Shown here one piece after another: positions 1 through 8,555 of a stretch of DNA of 64,000 bases; position 1 is the stretch's first letter, and each line of letters begins with the position of its first letter. The DNA comes from Deltaproteobacteria bacterium (GTDB taxonomy: Bacteria > Desulfobacterota > Desulfobacteria > Desulfobacterales > Desulfatirhabdiaceae): positions 61,748 through 125,747 of the forward strand of contig JACRBZ010000095.1 in the NCBI GenBank assembly GCA_016219185.1. The letters are read 5' to 3'. Under the pieces are notes generated by a model. It was not told the origin of the DNA, did no database searches, and saw nothing but the letters and a program-made list of their open reading frames with translations. A program made the translations under genes and the position numbers.

Positions 1-132
1 AACGGCTATATTCATGAGTATAATATTATCAATATATAATTGCTGTAATTGTTGCAATATTATCTATGTTACTTGATGGGTTTTCCGTGAAAATCGTTCC
101 TGACCCCTGTGGGCTCTTGCGAAAAGTAGGCC

Positions 133-162
133 TTGACACCGGGTTTGCCGATTCATTATAAC
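133..162 (+). promoter_or_regulatory. Putative sigma-70 promoter for the GalT-like gene
   Basis: TTGACA lies at 133-138, followed after 17-18 bases by TTATAA/TATAAC at 156-162. This is a near-consensus promoter ending about 20 bases before the start codon of the next gene, whose ribosome site (AAAAAGGAA) lies just downstream. The call rests on sequence match only. Confidence 0.6.
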
Positions 163-182
163 CATCAAAAAAGGAATACCCG

Positions 183-1214
183 ATGACGCTCCTTTCTTTT
201 ATGAAAGAATCCATTACGGCGAAATTGATCTCTCCTTCCGGCGAAGAGGTTGAAAAGATAATCGAAATCCGCACCCATCCCATTACCGGGCGAACCAGTC
301 GGATTGCACTGAGCCGCTTGGGCCAGTGCGAACCCGGGACGGACGATTTTCCCGAACCGCCGCCCGATGCCCGGAATGTGGAAAAATGCCCTTTTTGTCG
401 TCCCCGGGTTGAATCCGAGACGCCCCGGCTTTTTCCCGGATTGTCGCCGGCCGGGCGACTGACTCAGGGCGATTCGATCTTATTCCCGAATCTGTTTCCC
501 TATGGAAGCTATTCCGCAGTAAGCCTGTTTGACAACACGCATTTTGTTGAAATGGGAACCGCTTCCCTCTCATCCTATACCGGCTGTTTCATCAATTGCC
601 GCAATTACCTCGGGCAGGTGCTGTCGTATGACCCCAAGGCCGTTTATATGGCCATTACGCAAAACCATCTGCCGTCTGCCGGCGGCTCCTTGATTCATCC
701 GCACCTCCAAATCAATGCGGATCGCATTCCGGCCAACCATCACCGGTTTTTGAAGGAAAGAACGGATGCCTATTTTCAGCAAACCGGCAGGCTGCTGTTT
801 TCAGATTATTTGAACCATGAAAAAAAAGACGGGAGCCGTTATATCGGAAGGACCGGCAACTGGGAATGGATGGTGGCCTTTGCGCCGGAAGGTTTTTATG
901 AAATCTGGGGGATACTTCCCGGTGCGACTTCGCTACGAACGCCGGAAGCCCGGGTCTGGGAGGAGCTTTCTTGCGGCGTTTTAAATGCGCAGAAATTTTA
1001 TCGTAGTCTTTGCAGGAACGGCTATAATTTGGGATTGCTCTCGATTGAAATACCATCAAGCCGTGCTGAACTTCGGGTGGTGCTGATTGTCCGTTCCAAT
1101 TACGCCGCCTGGGTCCGAAACGACCATACCGGCTTTGAACTCATGTTGGGAGACATGGCGACCTTTACGCTTCCGGAAGATACGGCGGCGTTGGCCCGGC
1201 CATTCTGGAAATGA
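183..1214 (+). CDS. GalT-like (galactose-1-phosphate uridylyltransferase family) nucleotidyltransferase
   Basis: A 343-residue protein of the HIT-superfamily GalT/ADP-sugar phosphorylase group. These enzymes transfer a nucleoside monophosphate between a UDP/ADP-sugar and a sugar phosphate through a histidine intermediate. A zinc-type CPFC pair is at residues 69-72 and the catalytic HPHLQ motif at 172-176, where the second His is the expected nucleophile. The length is typical of GalT. The ATG at 183 has an AAAAAGGAA ribosome site 6-7 bases upstream and a good promoter. No galK or galE lies beside it, so the physiological sugar is not shown; the family also includes ADP-glucose phosphorylases. 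Family assignment is firm, exact substrate is not. Confidence 0.8.
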   Translation: MTLLSFMKESITAKLISPSGEEVEKIIEIRTHPITGRTSRIALSRLGQCEPGTDDFPEPPPDARNVEKCPFCRPRVESETPRLFPGLSPAGRLTQGDSILFPNLFPYGSYSAVSLFDNTHFVEMGTASLSSYTGCFINCRNYLGQVLSYDPKAVYMAITQNHLPSAGGSLIHPHLQINADRIPANHHRFLKERTDAYFQQTGRLLFSDYLNHEKKDGSRYIGRTGNWEWMVAFAPEGFYEIWGILPGATSLRTPEARVWEELSCGVLNAQKFYRSLCRNGYNLGLLSIEIPSSRAELRVVLIVRSNYAAWVRNDHTGFELMLGDMATFTLPEDTAALARPFWK

Positions 1215-1308
1215 ATCCCGGATTCCATGAAATTCAGATCGAAGTGTTCGTGATGAACAGGTAAACCTTGCATGGGAATTTTTAATGAAATATCATGATC
1301 CGGGATTC
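1213..1308. repeat. Spaced 11-bp inverted repeat between galT-like gene and terC
   Basis: GAATCCCGGAT (1213-1223) is exactly complementary to ATCCGGGATTC (1298-1308), with 74 bases between. It starts over the end of the GalT-like gene and covers much of the 153-bp gap before the TerC gene. It could form a long hairpin in the terC leader. It does not look like the yybP-ykoY manganese riboswitch often found ahead of terC/alx genes. Function is unknown. Confidence 0.4.
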
Positions 1309-1367
1309 AGCAATCACGGATTGCATAACTTGGTCTTGATCATGAAAGTAAACGGGTTTCTTTCTTT

Positions 1368-2336
1368 ATGCCGATGATTGTTACAATTACATGGATGCAC
1401 TGGACGGCTTTTGTTTTGGCCGTCATTTTCTTTTTGGCGCTCGATCTGGGGGTATTTCACCGGAAAGCACATTCCGTCAGATTCAAGGAAGCCCTGTTAT
1501 GGACGGGAATATGGGTTGCCATGGCCATGTTGTTTGCCTGGGGCCTTTTAAATCTGCGCGGACAGCAGGAAGCCCTCGAGTTCGTAACGGGCTACATCGT
1601 TGAGTTGTCCCTATCGATGGATAACGTGTTTGTTATTGCCCTGATTTTCGGGTATTTTCGAGTGCCCCTAACCTACCAGCACCGTGTTCTGTTCTGGGGC
1701 ATTTTAGGCGCGCTGATTATGCGCGGGATGATGATCGGCGCCGGAGCCGCGCTGGTGCGACAATTCGAATGGACCCTGATGATCTTTGGGGCCTTTTTGG
1801 TTTTCAGCGGCATCAAAATGCTTTTTTCCAAGGAAGAGGGGGTGGATCCGGAAAAAAACATGGTGATTCGACTGGCCCGTAAATTGTTGCCGATATCACC
1901 TCATTTTGACAAGCATCATTTTATTACCCGTGTAAACGCTCGCAGAGCGTTTACACCCCTGGCGCTGGTTCTGGTGATGGTGGAAACCACCGACCTGGTA
2001 TTTGCCCTGGATTCCATTCCAGCCATCTTTGGAATCACAACAAAGGAGTTCATTGTTTTCACTTCAAATGTCTTTGCCATTCTGGGGCTGCGATCCCTTT
2101 ATTTTGTACTGGCCGGCGCAATCGAGTATTTTCGTTTCCTGAAATTCGGCCTGTCCTGGGTGCTGGTGTTTATCGGCGCAAAAATGCTCCTGCCCAAGTC
2201 CCTGTATATCTCCACTTCACTGTCTCTGTGTATTGTGGGGGCAATTATTCTGATCTCCATTCTGGTATCTCTTGTGACCCGTTGGATTGAACATCACCAT
2301 CAAACGAAGAATCGAAAAACAAGCCGGGAGCTGTGA
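1368..2336 (+). CDS. TerC/Alx family integral membrane protein
   Basis: A 322-residue polytopic inner-membrane protein with about seven to nine hydrophobic segments. It carries the TerC signatures SLSMDNVFVIALIF near residue 83 and ALDSIPAIFGIT near residue 210, whose acidic residues are conserved in the family. TerC/Alx proteins are linked to metal (notably manganese) export and to loading of exported metalloenzymes; early members were named for tellurite resistance. The start at 1368 has no clear Shine-Dalgarno, so a nearby internal Met is possible. The following hydrolase gene begins about 80 bases after the stop. Confidence 0.88.
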   Translation: MPMIVTITWMHWTAFVLAVIFFLALDLGVFHRKAHSVRFKEALLWTGIWVAMAMLFAWGLLNLRGQQEALEFVTGYIVELSLSMDNVFVIALIFGYFRVPLTYQHRVLFWGILGALIMRGMMIGAGAALVRQFEWTLMIFGAFLVFSGIKMLFSKEEGVDPEKNMVIRLARKLLPISPHFDKHHFITRVNARRAFTPLALVLVMVETTDLVFALDSIPAIFGITTKEFIVFTSNVFAILGLRSLYFVLAGAIEYFRFLKFGLSWVLVFIGAKMLLPKSLYISTSLSLCIVGAIILISILVSLVTRWIEHHHQTKNRKTSREL

Positions 2337-2418
2337 ACCGGTTCACGCCGCAGCCCAGCCAAATCCGGGGAATGTTCGTAAAATCACAAAAAACCTGATG
2401 GAATGGAAAATCCCCTTT

Positions 2419-3480
2419 ATGCGCAACAATAGAGAAAACATGAATAAAGCGCTTTCCTTGATGGTCCGAACCTGTCTGAGTTTAATCATACTGGGGATTT
2501 CAACCTATATTTGGGCAAGTGAGACGTTTCCCGGAGAGAAGTGGGATAAGGTCGTTTCTCCGGATACCGTTGGATGGTCGAGTGAATATCTGAGAATCGT
2601 CGATGACTTTGCGCGCACATTGCGGACAGACGCCTATCTTATTGTGCACCATGGCGTAATCGTGCATGAGTATGGTGATACTACACGCGCAACCAATATC
2701 CATTCGATGCGAAAGAGCATCCTGAGCGTGTTGATGGGCATTTATTCCGATCGCGGTGTTGTCGTTCTCAATAAAACGCTGGCAGATTTGGATATTGATG
2801 ATAAAGAGAAACTGTCGGCCACCGAAAGGCAAGCTACCGTCCAGCAGTTGATGCAGGCGCGTTCCGGAGTCTATCATCCGGCCGCTTACGAGGCACCCGA
2901 GACGGCAGTCGCTCGTCCGGCAAGAGAGAGCTTTAAACCAGGCGAACACTGGTATTACAATAACTGGGACTTCAACGCGCTGGGTACAATATTCCGGAAA
3001 TTCACCGGCAAGACAATATTCGAATCCTTGCGGGACGATCTGGCTAAGCCTCTGCAATTCGAAGACTTCAATTGCAGCTCCGATACGCGCTTTCAGTATG
3101 AGAACGCATCGGTGCACCCCGCCTATATCATGCGGTTGTCCGCTCGCGATCTGGCACGCGTGGGCCTGCTGATGTCGCGCAACGGTAGGTGGAAAGACCG
3201 CCAAATCGTGTCGGAGAAATGGGTTGCCGAGAGCACGACATCGTACTCGGATACCGACATCCCTGAACGCGGCTACGGCTACCTGTGGTGGGTGAATGTA
3301 CGCAAAAGGTCGTATTCGGCAAATGGATACAAAGGACAGGTTATGATAGTGAACCCCATGCGTGACTTGATAATCGTACACAAAGTTGACACCGAAAACG
3401 ATAGTAACAAGAACATCTCTGCGAGGCAGTTTTCAGAATTGCTTAAGCGAATCATTAATGCCAGGCTGACCGAAGGCTAA
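2419..3480 (+). CDS. Secreted beta-lactamase-fold serine hydrolase (class C / PBP4* type)
   Basis: A 353-residue protein with an N-terminal signal or anchor segment (residues about 15-33, ending near WAS) and a beta-lactamase/D-alanyl-D-alanine peptidase-like domain. The nucleophile motif SMRK is at S96-K99, and a YNN motif at 180-182 supplies the usual Tyr. The family includes esterases, 6-aminohexanoate-dimer hydrolases and class C beta-lactamases. A longer open frame back to 2287 overlaps the end of terC and lacks a signal at its start, so 2419 (or 2440) is preferred. Neither has a strong ribosome site. Antibiotic resistance is not implied. Confidence 0.78.
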   Translation: MRNNRENMNKALSLMVRTCLSLIILGISTYIWASETFPGEKWDKVVSPDTVGWSSEYLRIVDDFARTLRTDAYLIVHHGVIVHEYGDTTRATNIHSMRKSILSVLMGIYSDRGVVVLNKTLADLDIDDKEKLSATERQATVQQLMQARSGVYHPAAYEAPETAVARPARESFKPGEHWYYNNWDFNALGTIFRKFTGKTIFESLRDDLAKPLQFEDFNCSSDTRFQYENASVHPAYIMRLSARDLARVGLLMSRNGRWKDRQIVSEKWVAESTTSYSDTDIPERGYGYLWWVNVRKRSYSANGYKGQVMIVNPMRDLIIVHKVDTENDSNKNISARQFSELLKRIINARLTEG

Positions 3481-3557
3481 AGTGGTTCGCTTGTTTGCGG
3501 CTGTTTGGCGGTGTTGGCGCGTTCGATGAACATGTGAACTTGCGCAGGAGAATAGTT

Positions 3558-4127
3558 GTGGATCGTTATCTTGAAGATAGTGAGTATATCGATTGGAAGC
3601 ATCCTTCCATCGTGAAAAAGGCCGCTGAGCTTGCTGAAGGCTGTACGTCGGACGAAGAAACGGCCAAACGTTGTTTTGAGTTCGTCAGAGACTGCATTAA
3701 GCACAGTTGGGATTACAGATTGAATCCGGTAACGTGCAAAGCAACAGAAGTCTTGCTTCATGGTACGGGCTACTGCTTTGCGAAAAGTCATCTGCTGGCA
3801 GCGTTATTGCGGGCCAACGGTATCCCGGCGGGCCTCTGTTATCAAAGGCTGAGCGTTGAAACCGGGGGCTCACGCCATTGCCTCCACGGCCTGAACATCG
3901 TGTATTTAAAGCAATATGGCTGGTATCGCATTGATGCCAGGGGTAACAAGCCGGGTATTATTGCCGGGTTTTGTCCTCCGGTGGAGAAGCTTGCATTTTC
4001 AATCGTTCATGCCGGAGAACGCAATTTTCCCGAAATCTGGCCTGAACCGTTACCGTCCGTGATAAGGGCTCTGTCCGAGAACACTACCGTGGAGCAGGTC
4101 TATGAAAATTTGCCGGATGTCGAGTGA
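3558..4127 (+). CDS. Transglutaminase-like domain protein
   Basis: A 189-residue protein with a transglutaminase-core fold. The catalytic triad is visible as Cys in GTGYCFAKS, His in RHCLHGLN and Asp in YRIDARG. Bacterial members are usually cysteine peptidases or amidases acting on proteins or small peptides, and this one has no signal peptide. An in-frame ATG exists at 3495, but the GTG at 3558 has an ideal AGGAG at 3546-3550 seven bases upstream and gives an N-terminus matching the domain, so GTG is chosen. It lies 77 bases after the serine hydrolase and may be cotranscribed with it. Confidence 0.75.
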   Translation: MDRYLEDSEYIDWKHPSIVKKAAELAEGCTSDEETAKRCFEFVRDCIKHSWDYRLNPVTCKATEVLLHGTGYCFAKSHLLAALLRANGIPAGLCYQRLSVETGGSRHCLHGLNIVYLKQYGWYRIDARGNKPGIIAGFCPPVEKLAFSIVHAGERNFPEIWPEPLPSVIRALSENTTVEQVYENLPDVE

Positions 4128-4307
4128 TGGTGCTGATCATGGCATCCAGCCAACGCGCTTTGTGCGATTCGGCGCGGCTGATCTACCCGGAAAGCAATGT
4201 GCGCAGGATCAAGCTCTGATCCAGGTTAAGGCCGGTTTCCGCCATTGTATTAAGCAACTCTTCGGTCCTGTGATTATATTCGGCCAGTGATTGAACGATG
4301 TTGACTC

Positions 4308-4335
4308 TTGACAATTCGTTTAGCTAGCTTAATAT
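4308..4335 (+). promoter_or_regulatory. Promoter with palindromic operator for the MarR gene
   Basis: TTGACA (4308-4313) and TAATAT (4330-4335) are 16 bases apart. Between them, TTTAGCTAGCTTAA (4319-4332) is a 12/14 palindrome centred on AGCTAGCT, overlapping the -10 box. MarR proteins bind such near-palindromes and commonly repress their own promoter, so this is a likely autoregulatory operator. That is inference from position and symmetry. Confidence 0.62.
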
Positions 4336-4368
4336 ATGGTCACTAAATAAAACATCGAGGTCATCAGA

Positions 4369-4887
4369 ATGTTCGATATCGTAGATCTGCCCGATACCGG
4401 TACCCTTGTTAAACTGTCAAAACGGTATCCCTCGCTTGAGATTCCGGTGCTGGAGACCTGGTTGACCCTGATGCGGATTTCCGGCAATTGCCAGAATGAC
4501 CTGGACCAGTTTCTTGTCCGCTACAACCTCTCTCAGCGCAAGTTTTTTGTCTTGATCCTGCTGATGCGCAATCCGGATGGGCTGAAAGTATCGCATCTCG
4601 CCGAGGGGACCGGTGTTTCCTGCGCCACCATGACCGGCGTGGTGGACGGACTACTCAATGCAAAACTGGTGACACGGGAGACGGACGAGCAGGATCGGCG
4701 CGCCTTTGTGGTGACCATCACCGCAGCCGGACAAGAGCTGCTGGATCAAGTATTGCCGCAGCACTACCAGCGGGTCAGTCGGATTATGTCAATGCTTGAC
4801 GACATGGAACGGACACAACTGAACAGGCTTTTGTCCAAGGTTGGTGCCGGCCTGGACAAGGCCCGCAAAGAAGCGGAAGGTTTTTGA
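4369..4887 (+). CDS. MarR-family transcriptional regulator
   Basis: A 172-residue winged-helix regulator. The DNA-binding region reads through LKVSHLAEGTGVSCATMTGVV and the wing DEQDRRAFVVTITAAG, both typical of MarR. The ATG at 4369 has GAGGT seven bases upstream. It leads a likely unit with an aldo-keto reductase and a YciI protein (4369-6306), so it may control that small detoxification or redox operon in response to a phenolic or electrophilic ligand. The ligand cannot be read from the sequence. Confidence 0.88.
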   Translation: MFDIVDLPDTGTLVKLSKRYPSLEIPVLETWLTLMRISGNCQNDLDQFLVRYNLSQRKFFVLILLMRNPDGLKVSHLAEGTGVSCATMTGVVDGLLNAKLVTRETDEQDRRAFVVTITAAGQELLDQVLPQHYQRVSRIMSMLDDMERTQLNRLLSKVGAGLDKARKEAEGF

Positions 4888-4997
4888 ACAGAGACAGTCC
4901 AATAATCCGGGTGAACAAGCAGGTTGTGATGTTGAGTCGGAATTCAGGGCCGAAGTGAACAGTTCATTGATTCAACAATTAAGGATGGAGAAAACCG

Positions 4998-5984
4998 ATG
5001 AAAACCAGAAAACTGGGAACACAAGGATTAACAGTATCTGCCGAGGGTTTGGGATGCATGGGAATGTCGGAATTCTACGGCCTACGAAACGAGGCCGAAT
5101 CGATTGTCACGATTCACTGTGCCCTTGATCTGGGGGTGAATTTTTTGGACACCGCCGACATGTACGGCCCGTTCACCAATGAAGAACTGGTGGGCAAGGC
5201 GATCAAGGGGCGCCGCAACCAGGTGGTGTTGGCCACCAAGTTCGGCCTCGTGCGCACCGGCGATCCCGCATACCGGGGCATCAGCGGCAGGCCGGAGTAT
5301 GTCCGCTCGGCATGTGATGCCTCGCTGAAGCGGCTGGGTGTCGATCATATCGATCTCTATTACCAGCACCGGGTGGATGTCCAGGTGCCCATTGAAGAGA
5401 CCGTGGGGGCCATGTCCGATTTGGTGGCAGCCGGAAAAATACGCTTCATCGGGCTGTCCGAGGCAGGTTCCACAACTGTCCGCCGTGCCCATGCCGTACA
5501 CCCCGTCAGCGTGCTGCAAAGCGAGTATTCGCTCTGGACCCGCGATCCGGAGGATGAGGTGCTGCCGACCCTGCGAGAGCTGGGAATCGGTCTTGTAGCC
5601 TATAGTCCGCTTGGGCGCGGTTTTCTGACCGGGCAACTGAAAAGTCCTGACGATTTTGCAGCCGATGACTACCGCCGCAGCTCTCCCCGCTTTCAGGGTG
5701 AGAACTTCGCAAAGAATCTGGAATTGGTGAAGCAAGTCAAGGCCATTGCAATGCGAAAAGGGATTACCGCCGGTCAACTGGCCCTGGCCTGGGTGCTGGC
5801 CCAGGGGGACGACATCGTGCCGATACCGGGAACCAAGCGAAGGAAGTACCTTGAAGAGAATATCGCTGCCGGAGCGGTCGTGATCAGCGATGTCGAAATG
5901 GCCGAAATTGCCGAGGCGCTGCCCAGAGGGGCGGCTGCCGGAGAGCGCTATCCGGCGGCCATGATGGCGTTTCTCAACCGGTGA
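4998..5984 (+). CDS. Aldo/keto reductase
   Basis: A 328-residue NADPH-dependent aldo/keto reductase with a TIM-barrel fold. The catalytic tetrad is intact: D51 (in NFLDTAD), Y56, K81 (LATKFG) and H124 (YYQHRVD). The C-terminal cofactor loop contains PIPGTKRRKYLEEN. It resembles the YakC/AKR13 group, which reduces aldehydes and other carbonyls in the cytoplasm. A GGATGGAG ribosome site precedes the ATG. It sits 110 bases downstream of the MarR gene and ahead of the YciI gene, probably in one transcript. Confidence 0.9.
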   Translation: MKTRKLGTQGLTVSAEGLGCMGMSEFYGLRNEAESIVTIHCALDLGVNFLDTADMYGPFTNEELVGKAIKGRRNQVVLATKFGLVRTGDPAYRGISGRPEYVRSACDASLKRLGVDHIDLYYQHRVDVQVPIEETVGAMSDLVAAGKIRFIGLSEAGSTTVRRAHAVHPVSVLQSEYSLWTRDPEDEVLPTLRELGIGLVAYSPLGRGFLTGQLKSPDDFAADDYRRSSPRFQGENFAKNLELVKQVKAIAMRKGITAGQLALAWVLAQGDDIVPIPGTKRRKYLEENIAAGAVVISDVEMAEIAEALPRGAAAGERYPAAMMAFLNR

Positions 5985-6015
5985 ACCCAATCTATTCAAG
6001 CTAAGAGGATCTGCC

Positions 6016-6306
6016 ATGTTCATCATTCATGTTACCTATGTCAAGCCTCTGGAGGAAGTGGACCGGGTCCTGCCGGAACATGCCGCCTTTCTGAAGGAGC
6101 AGTACCGCCTCGGGCGCTTCATCGCATCCGGTCGACTCGTGCCGAGAACCGGCGGCATCATCATCGCCAACTACCGCGGCAAGAAGGAACTTCTGGAATT
6201 GCTGCAAGACGATCCGTTCTGTAAGCAGGGGATCGCCGCATACAGCATACTGGAGTTTTCTCCCACCATGTGCGATCCACGATTCCAGATTTTTGTTGAT
6301 GGATGA
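6016..6306 (+). CDS. YciI-family protein
   Basis: A 96-residue YCII-related protein with a ferredoxin-like fold. It has the typical opening MFIIHVTYVKPLEEVDRVLPEHAAFL, shown here in two parts (MFIIHVTYVK, then EEVDRVLPEHAAFL), with the conserved His of the EHAAFL segment and a central SGRLVPRTGG loop. Family members bind small ligands and some act as hydrolases or dehalogenases. An AAGAGGA ribosome site precedes the ATG. It follows the aldo-keto reductase by 31 bases and is likely cotranscribed with it. Biochemical role unknown. Confidence 0.85.
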   Translation: MFIIHVTYVKPLEEVDRVLPEHAAFLKEQYRLGRFIASGRLVPRTGGIIIANYRGKKELLELLQDDPFCKQGIAAYSILEFSPTMCDPRFQIFVDG

Positions 6307-6357
6307 CAGGGATGACGAACTGGAGGTGGGCCTGTCGGCTTCATATGGAGGACTTTG

Positions 6358-6486
6358 ATGGATCTCGATATTAAATTCGACTGTATCGGTGTCGATTGGC
6401 AGGTGGTAGCGGAAACCCTGAAACGCGTTGGCATGGCGCGCTTTAAAAACGCGGCGGCGATGTCGGAAAAAGGATTTACCGAATGA
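6358..6486 (+). pseudogene. Truncated GNAT acetyltransferase N-terminal stub
   Basis: A 42-codon open frame with a strong ribosome site (GGAGG at 6347-6351, six bases before the ATG). Its first about 26 residues, MDLDIKFDCIGVDW then QVVAETLKRVGMA, match from memory the start of a GNAT N-acetyltransferase family in which a VGMAYY-like segment leads into the acetyl-CoA-binding fold. Here the frame breaks into unrelated sequence and stops, so the catalytic core is missing. Probably a deletion remnant between the YciI and tag genes, although its translation signals remain. Confidence 0.5.
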
Positions 6487-6517
6487 ATGGCCGGTGCCGG
6501 ACAGGGAGTGTTGAGAA

Positions 6518-7120
6518 ATGAAAACAAAAAGTAAAAAAGATATTTGCCGTTGTCCCTGGGTTGATTTGAGTAAAGTGGATTATATTGAATATCACGATAA
6601 AGAATGGGGTGTTCCGGTATATGAAGACAGATTGTTGTTTGAATTTCTGACTTTGGAATCTGCCCAGGCAGGGTTGAGCTGGTATACGGTTCTGAAAAAG
6701 AGAGAAAATTACCGAAGCGCATTTGAAAATTTTGAACCGGAAAAGATTGCCGGATTTGATCAGGCAAAGATTGAAGAACTGTTGTTGAATCCAGGGATAA
6801 TCAGAAATAGATTGAAGATTGAAGCTACGGTAAATAATGCGCATAAATTTCTTGAAGTTCAGGCAACGCATGGAAGTTTCTCAAATTACGTATGGGATTT
6901 TGTTGGCGGTAAACCCAAAATCAATGCCATTCGGAAATTATCGGATTATCCAGCATCAAGCAAAGAGTCGGACGCATTAAGCAAAGATTTGAAGAAGAGA
7001 GGTTTCAAATTTTTGGGTTCCACCATCTGTTATGCGCATATGCAGGCTACGGGTATGGTAAACGATCATTCTCTTGATTGTTTCAGGCAAAGTGAAATCA
7101 TTGAAAAATATGGTAAATGA
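6518..7120 (+). CDS. tag: DNA-3-methyladenine glycosylase I
   Basis: A 200-residue Tag enzyme, which removes 3-methyladenine from alkylated DNA as the first step of base excision repair. The zinc-site residues line up with E. coli Tag: C12 (CPWV), H26 (YHDKEWG), and H184/C188 (NDHSLDC), with the last pair four apart as in E. coli. The segment QAGLSWYTVLKKRENYR is the typical substrate-pocket region. The gene is visibly richer in A+T than its neighbours and is flanked by two truncated gene stubs, which suggests it arrived or was rearranged with a mobile segment. Confidence 0.93.
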   Translation: MKTKSKKDICRCPWVDLSKVDYIEYHDKEWGVPVYEDRLLFEFLTLESAQAGLSWYTVLKKRENYRSAFENFEPEKIAGFDQAKIEELLLNPGIIRNRLKIEATVNNAHKFLEVQATHGSFSNYVWDFVGGKPKINAIRKLSDYPASSKESDALSKDLKKRGFKFLGSTICYAHMQATGMVNDHSLDCFRQSEIIEKYGK

Positions 7121-7143
7121 CTTCAATGAGTCGCAGGGAGAAC

Positions 7144-7275
7144 ATGTTGACGGACAAAAAAAGCAAATGGCAGACAGATGAATTGGCAGCCACCTATCTG
7201 CAGGGGGTTCGTGGGGCAATTCCTGCAGCCGGCCTGCAACTTGATTCTCATCAAAATCCTGGCTGGAATCGATAG
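7144..7275 (+). pseudogene. Truncated class I methyltransferase N-terminal stub
   Basis: A 43-codon open frame starting with ATG at 7144 (GGGAG just upstream). The residues KWQTDELAATYLQGVRGAIP match from memory the conserved N-terminal helix of a family of class I SAM-dependent methyltransferases, in which a VRGAIP segment precedes the Rossmann domain. The frame ends 20 residues later with no SAM-binding motif. Most likely the 5' remnant of a deleted gene. Confidence 0.5.
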
Positions 7276-7523
7276 ATGGTCAGGAACCTGTCGATATCGA
7301 GAATATAAACCGGTGACCCACGATTGAAAAGGTCAGCAAGAAAAAGCTTTTCCGGCGTTATGTGCGGCTGAATGAAATTCATCATTTACAATCCGTCAAA
7401 TCTCATGCTATAGAAAAACGATAGTCGCTATTATCTCACTGTTTTTCGAACGTGGCGGATAAGCAATAATTCGTTTTTTATGTTGGGTGAGTGTATTTTT
7501 AACAACTGCATCTGGAGGTGCCA

Positions 7524-8465
7524 ATGGAAAATGAGAAAGCGTTTTTCGACAAGCTAGAACAGAAAGGAGTTTCACGAAGAGACTTCATGAAGTACTGTAC
7601 CTTCCTGACAGCGACCATGGGGCTTTCATCTTCGTTTGTCCCCAAGGTGGCCGAGGTTTTTGCCGCTCCCAAACAACGCCCGCCGGTCATCTGGCTGCAT
7701 TTCGGCGAGTGTACGGGATGTTCCGAGGCACTGTTGCGGTCCCAGTACCCCTATATTGATGATCTTCTTCTGGAGCTTCTGTCCGTGGAATACCATGAGA
7801 CCATCATGGCCGCAGCCGGCGATCAGGCCGAGGAACAGCTTCACAACGCCATTAAAAAATATGAAGGCAAATTCATCTGCGTGGCGGAAGGTGCCGTGGC
7901 CACCAAATTTGACGGTGCATACGGAAAAGTCGGCGGAAAAACCTTTCTTCAGATTGCCAAGGACGTCTGCCCCAAGGCAGCCGCCGTTGTCGCCATTGGC
8001 GCCTGCGCAACTTTCGGCGGGATTCAGGCGGCAGCCCCGAATCCGGGCGGATATGTGGGCGTTGGCGAGGCCATCGGCATTAAAACCGTAAATATCGCCG
8101 GATGTCCCCCGAATCCCATCAATTTTGTGGGAACCGTCGTCAACTATCTCCTTTTGGGCAAACTGCCGGCCCTGGACAGTCTGGGCAGGCCCCTGTTCGC
8201 TTATGGAAAAACCATTCATGATCAGTGCCAGAGACGGTCTCATTTCGAAAACAACGAATTCGTGCTGGAATTCGGATCCAAAGAAGCTGAAATGGGATAT
8301 TGTCTGTATAAAATGGGTTGCAAAGGTCCGGACACCTATAACAACTGCCCGACTGCGAAATTCAACGACGGTACCAGTTGGCCGGTTCAGGCCGGACATC
8401 CCTGTCTGGGTTGCAGCGAGCCTGGATTCTGGGATAAAATGACTCCTTTTTATGAACCCACTTGA
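7524..8465 (+). CDS. hynA: [NiFe] hydrogenase small subunit
   Basis: A 313-residue electron-transfer subunit of a periplasmic [NiFe] hydrogenase. A twin-arginine signal (RRDFMK at residues 18-23, then a hydrophobic stretch ending near VFAAP) exports the folded heterodimer. The FGECTGCSEALLRS segment begins the proximal 4Fe-4S site, and further Cys residues (VAIGACATFGG, NIAGCPPNP, and the C-terminal group including HPCLGCSEPGFWDK) supply the other clusters. The ATG at 7524 has GGAGG five bases upstream; an earlier in-frame GTG overlaps that site and is rejected. The large subunit follows after 90 bases. Family role: H2 uptake or evolution coupled to periplasmic c-type cytochromes. Confidence 0.92.
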   Translation: MENEKAFFDKLEQKGVSRRDFMKYCTFLTATMGLSSSFVPKVAEVFAAPKQRPPVIWLHFGECTGCSEALLRSQYPYIDDLLLELLSVEYHETIMAAAGDQAEEQLHNAIKKYEGKFICVAEGAVATKFDGAYGKVGGKTFLQIAKDVCPKAAAVVAIGACATFGGIQAAAPNPGGYVGVGEAIGIKTVNIAGCPPNPINFVGTVVNYLLLGKLPALDSLGRPLFAYGKTIHDQCQRRSHFENNEFVLEFGSKEAEMGYCLYKMGCKGPDTYNNCPTAKFNDGTSWPVQAGHPCLGCSEPGFWDKMTPFYEPT

Positions 8466-8555
8466 TGATTGTTTCCAGGAACCTGTTTCACTGATTAGCG
8501 AATCAAACGACGATGACAATATTATCTGTAGATAAGTAGATAAGAGGAGAAATAT

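Noticed and set aside
1213..1367. Possible yybP-ykoY manganese riboswitch ahead of terC
   Set aside because: Only a spaced inverted repeat is present; the conserved riboswitch sequence blocks are absent.
4183..4314. Minus-strand 43-codon frame upstream of the MarR gene (SLAEYNHRTEELLNTMAETG)
   Set aside because: It looks protein-like and might be a remnant of an efflux or helical protein, but has only a TTG start, no ribosome site, and overlaps the MarR promoter. I could not assign it.
7251..7385. Minus-strand 44-codon frame (NFIQPHITPEKLFLADLF) overlapping the methyltransferase stub
   Set aside because: The composition is plausible but there is no ribosome site or recognised family, and it overlaps the stub on the other strand.
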